Shown: one piece after another, positions 1 to 4,606 of the stretch
How the letters are laid out: each line of letters opens with the position of its first letter
Position numbering within the stretch: position 1 is the first letter of the stretch
Assembly: GCA_028699715.1 (NCBI GenBank)
Contig: JAQVUC010000102.1
Coordinates: 1-5,191 of the forward strand
DNA from: Anaerolineaceae bacterium
GTDB lineage: Bacteria; Chloroflexota; Anaerolineae; Anaerolineales; Anaerolineaceae
Direction of reading: 5' to 3'
Length of the DNA: 5,191 bases
Program-made: the position numbers and the translations under genes
The notes under the pieces: model-generated
Database searches by the model: none
Told to the model about the DNA's origin: nothing
The model's input: only the letters and a program-made list of their open reading frames with translations

Positions 1-211
1 CGGCTGTGCTGCCCATGGCAATAGCCCGGACAACTTTAGTGCCGACGTGTTCCTGGATCTCAAGGATCAGGTCCTCTCCGGAGCGCCGCTTGACAACTAA
101 GGCGTTATGAATGGATGGAAGATTGCCAGATTCAAACTCAACGTCAACCACAACTCCAACAAGCCGTATGATGGTTCCATTGATTCTGTTATCATCTTTG
201 ACAAATTCCAC
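1..211 (-). CDS. atpD: F-type ATP synthase subunit beta, N-terminal fragment (runs off left edge)
   Basis: This is the catalytic beta subunit of an F1Fo ATP synthase/ATPase, of which only the first 70 codons are in the window. The visible protein is an N-terminal beta-barrel domain: a core reading GTIIRLVGVVVDVEF (residues 12-26), then LPSIHNALVV (31-40), then LILEIQEHVGTKVVRAIAMG (48-67). This spacing and wording are typical of AtpD. The Walker A and nucleotide-binding regions lie beyond the edge. The frame stays open back to a stop at 356-358 but has no ATG. I chose GTG at 209-211 because AGAGGA sits six bases before it and because it gives the short polar leader usual before the barrel. 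Upstream lies a divergent transporter and not atpG, and the gene has its own promoter, so atpD is probably first in its operon. That favours an alternative (N-type) ATPase operon over the standard order, but this is inference. Confidence 0.87.
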   Translation of the reverse strand, partial: MEFVKDDNRINGTIIRLVGVVVDVEFESGNLPSIHNALVVKRRSGEDLILEIQEHVGTKVVRAIAMGSTA

Positions 212-217
212 AATTAT

Positions 218-223
218 TCCTCT
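218..223 (-). promoter_or_regulatory. Shine-Dalgarno site deciding the atpD GTG start
   Basis: On the minus strand AGAGGA lies six bases before GTG at 209-211. No other in-frame ATG or GTG exists between here and the upstream stop at 356-358. The only other candidate is a TTG at 353-355, which has no ribosome-binding motif. Confidence 0.7.
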
Positions 224-259
224 TGAAAATAGGTGCTCTATCGGGTAAATCCCTAAAGA

Positions 260-288
260 ATTATGCCAGAGAAGACGGGCCTTGTCAA
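260..288 (-). promoter_or_regulatory. Sigma-70-type promoter for atpD
   Basis: On the minus strand there is a perfect -35 box TTGACA (283-288), a 17-base spacer and CATAAT as the -10 box (260-265). TG one base before the -10 gives an extended -10. Transcription should start near 253, leaving a leader of about 42 bases before the GTG. This is the best promoter in the window and supports atpD as first gene of its transcript. Confidence 0.75.
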
Positions 289-350
289 AAACGAGGGTAA
301 AGGGTGGAAGCGGGCTTGCAGACTCATCCCCCTTTTGGAGTAAATCCGCA

Positions 351-356
351 TACAAT
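351..356 (+). promoter_or_regulatory. Putative -10 box for the MFS gene
   Basis: TACAAT ends nine bases before the ATG at 366. No convincing -35 box stands 16-18 bases upstream, where the sequence is a C-run. If this box is used, transcription starts at about 363-366 and the mRNA has almost no leader. A GGAG at 337-340 is about 25 bases from the ATG, too far to act as its ribosome-binding site. Confidence 0.4.
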
Positions 357-365
357 TAGAAAATT

Positions 366-1604
366 ATGGAAAAAAAGGCTCTTAATTTCAAGGACGGCAT
401 CATTTTATTCTGCTGTGTTTTGATCATGGCTTTGACAATGGGTATCGTCAACATGGTTTTGAGCATCTTTTTTCCTATCGTTTCTGTTGATTTGGGTGTG
501 AGCAGGCCTTCTTTTGCTCTAACCGGCACTATCACAGCCCTCTCATCCATGGTTGCCGCCCTCTTTTGGGGCTTTTTTTATGGTAAAAATGCCATTCAAA
601 AACCCATGATCATCGGTATGGCTGCTCTTGGAATCAGCTTTTTTGGACTTCAGGCATCCCATAATTTATTCCATTTTTACTTTTTATCATTATTCATCGG
701 TTTGATATATAGTGGAGTCTCCATCATACCAGTCTCGACCATCATTACCCGCCACTTCACCCGCAATACTGGCTTTGCTCTAAGCCTGGCGCTGGCCGGC
801 AGCGGCCTGGGAGCCATGGTCTTAAACCCAATCGTCAACACGATCATTAACACCCAGGGCTGGCAGGCCGGTTATCAGCTTTTGGCAATCGTAGTGCTGG
901 CTATTGCCCTGCCCAGTGCCATCCTGGTCACCCATCTGGTCCGGGATGAGATCCAGGCTCGCCCGATCACTTTCTCCGGCAAGGGAGAAAAAGACACCAA
1001 TCCTTATTTGAAAAGCTTGTGGTTCTGGGCTTTTCTCTTTGCTGGACTTCTGGCAGGCCTGACCGGTGCGGGCGCTTTGGCAAACATGCCAGGTTACATG
1101 AAAGACTTGCATTTCTCGGTCAGTCGCATCTTTTTTGTCACCTCCGCCTATGCCGCTTCCATGATAGTAGGCAAATTCACCTTGGGTTTCTTGTACGACC
1201 ACCTTGGGGCTAAAAAAGCCACCCTGATTGCTGGCAGTTTGTTTATTTTGAGCATGATCTTCATGATCCTGATCAAGACCACCGCCTTCTTGATCCTGAT
1301 GTTGATTTGCATCGGCATGGGGGTTTCGATCGGCACTGTTTCCCTTACCTGGATGACCAACTACTTTTTCGGAAAAGAGAATTACAGCAAGTACTACGGT
1401 TCGGTCCAATTCTCAAACAGCCTGGGAATTGCCATAGGTGTACCGATGATCTCATTGATGTTGGAAAACTCAGGCAATTTTGTGCTGATCTGGCTGCTAA
1501 TAGCGCTGCTCGGTTTGCTGATGATTACCCTGTTTCTCTACAGTATCAAACAAAACCAAATACAACGCTCGATTGAAATTGTTGCGGAAGCAGAATTAGC
1601 CTGA
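366..1604 (+). CDS. MFS transporter, monocarboxylate/organic-anion type
   Basis: A cytoplasmic-membrane secondary carrier of the major facilitator superfamily, 412 residues, the usual length for the family. Twelve hydrophobic segments can be placed near residues 11-33, 47-70, 79-97, 101-123, 134-158, 169-193, 218-238, 251-272, 283-302, 305-328, 344-365 and 371-393, with a polar central loop at about 194-217. The helix-5 motif AGSGLGAMVLNPIVN followed by GWQAGY resembles the monocarboxylate porter and oxalate/formate antiporter families. The loop between helices 8 and 9 (GKFTLGFLYDHLGAKKA) is a motif-A relative, whereas the helix 2-3 copy is degenerate. The ATG at 366 follows an in-frame stop at 357-359, so no earlier start is possible, and ribosome-binding signal is poor. 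Substrate cannot be read from the sequence; an organic anion is the best guess. It is transcribed away from atpD, and the next gene, nnrD, follows after 123 bases with its own probable promoter. Confidence 0.9.
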   Translation: MEKKALNFKDGIILFCCVLIMALTMGIVNMVLSIFFPIVSVDLGVSRPSFALTGTITALSSMVAALFWGFFYGKNAIQKPMIIGMAALGISFFGLQASHNLFHFYFLSLFIGLIYSGVSIIPVSTIITRHFTRNTGFALSLALAGSGLGAMVLNPIVNTIINTQGWQAGYQLLAIVVLAIALPSAILVTHLVRDEIQARPITFSGKGEKDTNPYLKSLWFWAFLFAGLLAGLTGAGALANMPGYMKDLHFSVSRIFFVTSAYAASMIVGKFTLGFLYDHLGAKKATLIAGSLFILSMIFMILIKTTAFLILMLICIGMGVSIGTVSLTWMTNYFFGKENYSKYYGSVQFSNSLGIAIGVPMISLMLENSGNFVLIWLLIALLGLLMITLFLYSIKQNQIQRSIEIVAEAELA

Positions 1605-1620
1605 TCTTCAAGCCGATCTG

Positions 1621-1689
1621 AAAAAAAGCTTGTTTTTCCTCTGCACTTTCAAGAAAATTAGCGTTTTTTAGCTTTTTTTGCCTTTTTTT
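1621..1689 (+). terminator. Possible weak terminator with phased T-tracts after the MFS gene
   Basis: A7GCT at 1621-1630 is the exact complement of AGCT7 at 1670-1679, a 10-bp inverted repeat with a 39-base loop. A smaller TTTTC/GAAAA pair (1634-1638 and 1653-1657) lies within the loop. T-tracts occupy 1664-1669, 1673-1679 and 1683-1689. The U-rich end would suit intrinsic termination of the MFS transcript, but the stem is A/T-rich and the loop long, so the hairpin may be weak. The same T-tracts could instead serve the nnrD promoter. Confidence 0.35.
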
Positions 1690-1691
1690 AG

Positions 1692-1721
1692 GTGACCAAT
1701 TGCGTCGCAGATTGGTACAAT
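1692..1721 (+). promoter_or_regulatory. Probable nnrD promoter with upstream T-tracts
   Basis: The -10 box TACAAT is at 1716-1721. GTGACC at 1692-1697, 18 bases upstream, matches four of six -35 positions. Three T-tracts spaced 9-10 bases apart end just before the -35 and could act as an UP element or bend the DNA. The predicted transcription start is at or next to the GTG at 1728. Confidence 0.5.
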
Positions 1722-1727
1722 AGAAGT

Positions 1728-2636
1728 GTGAACATTGAATCTGCAAGCGAGATCGACTTTTACCTGGTCAAACAATTCTTGCCGCGCCGCCCGGACGATT
1801 CCAACAAGGGCAGCTTTGGCAAAGTCCTGATCATTGCCGGCTCCACCCGCTACATCGGTGCAGCTAGTTTGGCGATCAGAGCCGCCTTGAGAAGCGGAGC
1901 AGGGTTGGTCTATGCCGCCATTCCCGAACCTATCCAGACCTCTTTGGCCGCAGGCATCGCCGAAACCATCTGGTACCCACTGCCAGCCGAAAAAGGCAGG
2001 TTTTCGCCTGAAGCAGCCAGGCTATTGCCTGCGCTTTTGGAAGACAAAAACGCCATTCTGATCGGCCCCGGTCTTGGCCAAAGCAAGGGCACAAAAAACC
2101 TTTTGCTGACTTTGTTGAACTGGATTGGCAGTTCCCAAACCAGGATTCCCCTTGTTATAGATGCGGACGCGCTGAACCTGCTGAGTCAGGAACCCGATTG
2201 GCCAGCTTTACTTCCTCCCAATTGCCTGCTGACACCCCACCCAGGTGAGTTTTCGCGTCTGACTGGCCTTGCGATCGAGCAAATCCAGGCCGACAGATTG
2301 ACTTTTGCAAAAAACTACGCCCTTAACTGGCAGCAGACGCTGATCCTCAAAGGTGCCAACAGCGTCCTTGCAGATCCACAGGGAAATTGCCGGATCCTGC
2401 CTTTTGCCAACTCTGTCCTGGCTCACGGCGGCACAGGGGACGTTTTGTCAGGCATCCTTGTCAGTCTTTTAGCGCAGGGTTTATCCCCCTTTGATGCGGC
2501 TTCCCTGGCGCTTTGGCTGCATGCCTGGGCTGCTGGAGATGCTTTGGAAGCAATAGGTCACCCAGCCGCTACCCTGCCATCGGATATCATCCAGCATTTG
2601 GGTAAAGCCATAAATTGCCTCTCCAGGTCACAATAA
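1728..2636 (+). CDS. nnrD: ADP-dependent NAD(P)H-hydrate dehydratase, stand-alone
   Basis: A ribokinase-fold metabolite-repair enzyme that converts damaged, hydrated NADH/NADPH (the S form) back to the normal cofactor using ADP; cytoplasmic. With the chosen start it has 302 residues, right for the C-terminal half of bifunctional Nnr proteins. Visible motifs are KGSFGKVLIIAGS (27-39), GPGLG (113-117), DADALN (145-150), TPHPGE (169-174), LKGA (207-210) and GGTGDVLSG (234-242), whose Asp238 belongs to the phosphate-binding/catalytic loop. The N-terminal NAD(P)HX epimerase domain (NnrE/YjeF_N) found in most bacterial fusions is absent, and none is encoded nearby. I chose GTG at 1728; an in-frame GTG at 1692 would add 12 residues unlike the family and would overlap the promoter. 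No good ribosome-binding site precedes 1728, and the -10 box ends six bases before it, suggesting a leaderless mRNA. Confidence 0.92.
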   Translation: MNIESASEIDFYLVKQFLPRRPDDSNKGSFGKVLIIAGSTRYIGAASLAIRAALRSGAGLVYAAIPEPIQTSLAAGIAETIWYPLPAEKGRFSPEAARLLPALLEDKNAILIGPGLGQSKGTKNLLLTLLNWIGSSQTRIPLVIDADALNLLSQEPDWPALLPPNCLLTPHPGEFSRLTGLAIEQIQADRLTFAKNYALNWQQTLILKGANSVLADPQGNCRILPFANSVLAHGGTGDVLSGILVSLLAQGLSPFDAASLALWLHAWAAGDALEAIGHPAATLPSDIIQHLGKAINCLSRSQ

Positions 2637-2655
2637 TTTCTAACAAATTCCCTCA

Positions 2656-2683
2656 TTGCAAGAACAATTGTTGAGGATATAAT
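2656..2683 (+). promoter_or_regulatory. Promoter for the DUF3592 gene
   Basis: A perfect -10 box TATAAT (2678-2683) stands 16 bases after TTGCAA (2656-2661), which matches four of six -35 positions. Transcription would start near 2690 and give a leader of about 83 bases. The spacer contains a 10-bp perfect palindrome, listed separately. Confidence 0.6.
2663..2672. promoter_or_regulatory. 10-bp palindrome inside the promoter spacer (possible operator)
   Basis: AACAATTGTT is a perfect palindrome lying wholly between the -35 and -10 boxes of the promoter at 2656-2683. A dimeric regulator bound here would block RNA polymerase. The sequence is A/T-rich and short, so chance occurrence is possible. 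Confidence 0.3.
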
Positions 2684-2757
2684 TATTCTTATCCCACTAC
2701 AATTCACACCCATGGTGGAGAATTAACAACAAAATCGAGTAGTTATACTGTTATATA

Positions 2758-2763
2758 AAGGAG
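2758..2763 (+). promoter_or_regulatory. Shine-Dalgarno site of the DUF3592 gene
   Basis: AAGGAG stands nine bases before ATG 2773 and fixes that start. Confidence 0.75.
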
Positions 2764-2772
2764 AATCGTTTT

Positions 2773-3177
2773 ATGGATACCGTTGTCGTTGTGCTGTGGA
2801 TCGTTGGATTGATTTTTGTCCTTATCTCAGTCATCAATCTGATCAGACGGGCTATCAAGAGCAAGCGTTGTACCGCGCGCACTACAGCCGTTGTCACTGA
2901 CATCAAAGAAAAAGTTGTTACAAGGAATGACATCGAATCAAGAGAATACATTCCGACCATTTCTTACAAGGTAAATGGTAAAGACTATTCAAGAGAATTC
3001 ACAAAGGTCTATCTTGGTGATACTTACAAGGTCGGCCAATCGGTTGAGATAATGTACAACCCTGATAAACCATCAGAAGTCAACAAGCAGGGATTGAACA
3101 ATAAAGCTGATATCATCATATTGATCATTGGGCTTGTGATCATCCTTGTCGGAATTGTTTTGCTTGCAGTTATGTAA
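2773..3177 (+). CDS. Small DUF3592-domain membrane protein
   Basis: A 134-residue protein with one hydrophobic segment at each end (about 4-26 and 112-133) and a polar middle domain. The middle resembles DUF3592 (PF12158): TTAVVTDIKEKVV (37-49), then REYIPTISYKVNGKDY, then YKVGQSVEIMYNPDKPSEV. In this family such a domain sits between two membrane helices and is probably a small beta-structured module; its function is unknown. A strong AAGGAG precedes the ATG, and a recognisable promoter lies upstream, so it is likely a single-gene unit. By my hand count, bases 2821-3120 are about 40% G+C, clearly below the neighbouring nnrD (58% in 1921-1980). That may reflect its membrane and lysine-rich composition or a different origin. 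It converges on the CoA-transferase gene, from which it is separated by a bidirectional terminator. Confidence 0.8.
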   Translation: MDTVVVVLWIVGLIFVLISVINLIRRAIKSKRCTARTTAVVTDIKEKVVTRNDIESREYIPTISYKVNGKDYSREFTKVYLGDTYKVGQSVEIMYNPDKPSEVNKQGLNNKADIIILIIGLVIILVGIVLLAVM

Positions 3178-3184
3178 TTTTTAC

Positions 3185-3194
3185 GAGACGTCTC
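3185..3194. repeat. 10-bp perfect palindrome after the DUF3592 stop
   Basis: GAGACGTCTC begins eight bases after the stop codon at 3175-3177. It has no loop, so it is not a terminator hairpin by itself. It may be a protein-binding site or coincidence. Confidence 0.3.
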
Positions 3195-3289
3195 TTCCGA
3201 TAACTACTCAATAAGTGGAGTATGCTTTGTGGGAAGCGGATAATTTCTTCTCACATATATTTCGTTTTGCCACCTTCCAATGGTTTACA

Positions 3290-3324
3290 AAAAGAACCAG
3301 CTAACATCGGTTGCTGGTTCTTTT
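3290..3324. terminator. Bidirectional intrinsic terminator
   Basis: AAAAGAACCAGC (3290-3301) and GCTGGTTCTTTT (3313-3324) form a perfect 12-bp stem around an 11-base loop. Three further pairs (3303-3305 with 3310-3312) can form past one bulged T, leaving the loop ATCG. The plus strand ends in TTTT and the minus strand in a run of five T (complement of 3289-3293), so it can end both the DUF3592 transcript and the CoA-transferase transcript. It lies between their stop codons, 16 bases beyond the CoA-transferase stop. Confidence 0.85.
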
Positions 3325-3339
3325 CTGGTTAGCTTAAAC

Positions 3340-4521
3340 CTAAACTACTTTTTTCTCTCTGAGTTCGGCAACCTGTTCAGGAGTGATACCCAGGTACTGG
3401 CAGAGTAGTTTTTCAGTGTCTGCGCTTAGAATTGGCGCTGGCATACGGATTTCTCCCGGGGTTCGGCTCAGTTTGATGGGGATGCCGGGAATGCGTGTGG
3501 TACCGGCAGTCGGATGCTCGACCTCGAGAATCATATTTCTGGCTATTACTTGCTCATTTGCAACCACTTTATCAACTGTGTTGATCGGTCCGCTGGGGAT
3601 GCCGGCCTGATCAAACAGTTGCTGCCACTCTTCCGCGGTTTTGGTCATAAATTTCTCAGCCAAGATGGGCCGTAAAATTTGGTAATTTTGGTTTCGTTGA
3701 GGGTTGGTTACAAAGCGTGGATCACAATCAATATCGAGTTCCATCAGCTCACACAAAGTCACCCACAAGCGGTCATTACCTGCCGCGACCATGATTGGGC
3801 TGGTAAGGGTGTCAAAGGGTTCAAAGGGAACGATGGATGGATGGCGATTGCCAATGGGGCGAGGAATCTCGCCGGTGAATTCATAGCGAGCGATGGCATT
3901 TTCGAGGATGGCAACCTGGCAGTCGAGCATGGCAACGTCCACCATTTGCCCCAAACCAGAGCTTTCACGCTCATGCAATGCCGCCAAAATCCCAATCGCA
4001 GCAAACAAGCCAGCAAAAATATCACCGACTGATGTGCCCACCCGGGTTGGCAGGCCATCAGCCTGCCCGGTGATGCTCATGATGCCGCCCATAGCCTGTA
4101 CCACGGCATCGTATGCCGGTCGCTGACTGTAAGGACCGGTTTGACCGTAGCCAGTGGATGACGCATAAACCAGACGGGGGTTGATCTCTTTGAGCACATC
4201 GTAACCCAATCCCAATTTCTCCATGGTGCCTGGTCGGAAATTCTCAACCAAAACATCGACTTTCTTGACCAACTCCTTCAGAATCTCTTTACCTTCAGGG
4301 GCTTTGAGATTGAGAGTGATGCTCTCCTTATTGCGATTCAGACTCATGAAATAAGCGCTCTCGCCATTTTTATAAGGACCATAAGCCCGTGAGTCGTCTC
4401 CCTTCCCGGGTTGCTCAACTTTGATGATTTCGGCACCAAGGTCTGCCAGAACCATCGTGGCATAAGGTCCCGCTAAAACACGGGTGAGATCCAGTACTTT
4501 AATGTCAGATAACGCGCCCAT
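3340..4521 (-). CDS. CaiB/BaiF (class III) CoA-transferase
   Basis: A 393-residue cytoplasmic enzyme that moves coenzyme A from an acyl-CoA donor to a carboxylic acid through aspartyl-CoA thioester intermediates. The length suits the family (formyl-CoA transferase, CaiB, BaiF, succinyl-CoA transferases). Visible signatures are IKVLDLTRVLAGPYATMVLADLGAE in the N-terminal CoA-binding part (7-31), IIKVEQPGKGDDSR (32-45), LNRNKESITLNL (61-72), VENFRPGTM (92-100), GYGQTGPY (124-131), and VGTSVGDIFAG (161-171) with Asp167 as expected catalytic residue. GNRHPSIVPFEPF (224-236) follows. The start is ATG 4519-4521, with GGAGG seven bases upstream. An in-frame TTG at 4552-4554 would add 11 residues before the conserved beginning and is less likely. 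The substrate is not readable. It follows a cyclase-family gene on the same strand by 85 bases, pointing to shared carboxylic-acid catabolism. Confidence 0.92.
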   Translation of the reverse strand: MGALSDIKVLDLTRVLAGPYATMVLADLGAEIIKVEQPGKGDDSRAYGPYKNGESAYFMSLNRNKESITLNLKAPEGKEILKELVKKVDVLVENFRPGTMEKLGLGYDVLKEINPRLVYASSTGYGQTGPYSQRPAYDAVVQAMGGIMSITGQADGLPTRVGTSVGDIFAGLFAAIGILAALHERESSGLGQMVDVAMLDCQVAILENAIARYEFTGEIPRPIGNRHPSIVPFEPFDTLTSPIMVAAGNDRLWVTLCELMELDIDCDPRFVTNPQRNQNYQILRPILAEKFMTKTAEEWQQLFDQAGIPSGPINTVDKVVANEQVIARNMILEVEHPTAGTTRIPGIPIKLSRTPGEIRMPAPILSADTEKLLCQYLGITPEQVAELREKKVV

Positions 4522-4528
4522 TTCTATT

Positions 4529-4533
4529 CCTCC
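4529..4533 (-). promoter_or_regulatory. Shine-Dalgarno site of the CoA-transferase
   Basis: GGAGG on the minus strand, seven bases before the ATG at 4519-4521. It selects that ATG over the upstream in-frame TTG at 4552-4554. Confidence 0.75.
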
Positions 4534-4552
4534 AATGAACTTTTTTACTCGC

Positions 4553-4594
4553 AAGAACTCAGAACTCCTTCTTGAAAGTGAATTCTGAGTTCTT
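4553..4594 (-). repeat. Intergenic hairpin between cyclase and CoA-transferase genes
   Basis: AAGAACTCAGAA (4553-4564) and TTCTGAGTTCTT (4583-4594) form a perfect 12-bp stem with an 18-base loop, starting 12 bases after the cyclase stop. No clear T-run follows on either strand, so a standard intrinsic terminator is unlikely. It may be an mRNA stabilising or processing element, an attenuator or a dyad operator. The left arm starts a tandem 7-bp repeat, AGAACTC at 4554-4560 and 4561-4567. On the minus strand AAGGAG (4565-4570) sits at the edge of the stem, ten bases before the TTG at 4554. Confidence 0.6.
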
Positions 4595-4606
4595 CTACTT
4601 TAGAAT

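Noticed and set aside
2..100. Open frame on the plus strand ending at TAA 98-100
   Set aside because: It is the shadow of atpD on the opposite strand, which has clear family similarity, an SD site and a promoter.
212..355. Extension of atpD upstream to TTG 353-355
   Set aside because: The frame is open, but the added 48 residues do not resemble AtpD, no SD precedes the TTG, and the strong promoter at 260-288 would lie inside the coding sequence.
822..1409. 195-codon open frame on the minus strand inside the MFS gene
   Set aside because: Composition is low in hydrophobic residues and rich in Gln, Asp and His, no family is recognisable, and it lies entirely antisense to a clear transporter.
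1692..1727. Longer nnrD start at GTG 1692
   Set aside because: It adds 12 residues unlike the family and overlaps the probable -35 and -10 boxes.
2712..2726. Four-codon mini-ORF (MVEN) in the DUF3592 leader
   Set aside because: It has no ribosome-binding site and no run of regulatory codons, so leader-peptide attenuation is not supported.
3222..3332. 36-codon small ORF starting at ATG 3222
   Set aside because: GGAG lies only one base from the ATG, the peptide has no recognisable character, and its end lies inside the terminator hairpin.
366..4521. Oxalate degradation pair (formate/oxalate-type MFS carrier plus formyl-CoA-transferase)
   Set aside because: The two genes are about 1.7 kb apart on opposite strands with two unrelated genes and a terminator between, no oxalyl-CoA decarboxylase is present, and the family resemblances do not fix the substrate.
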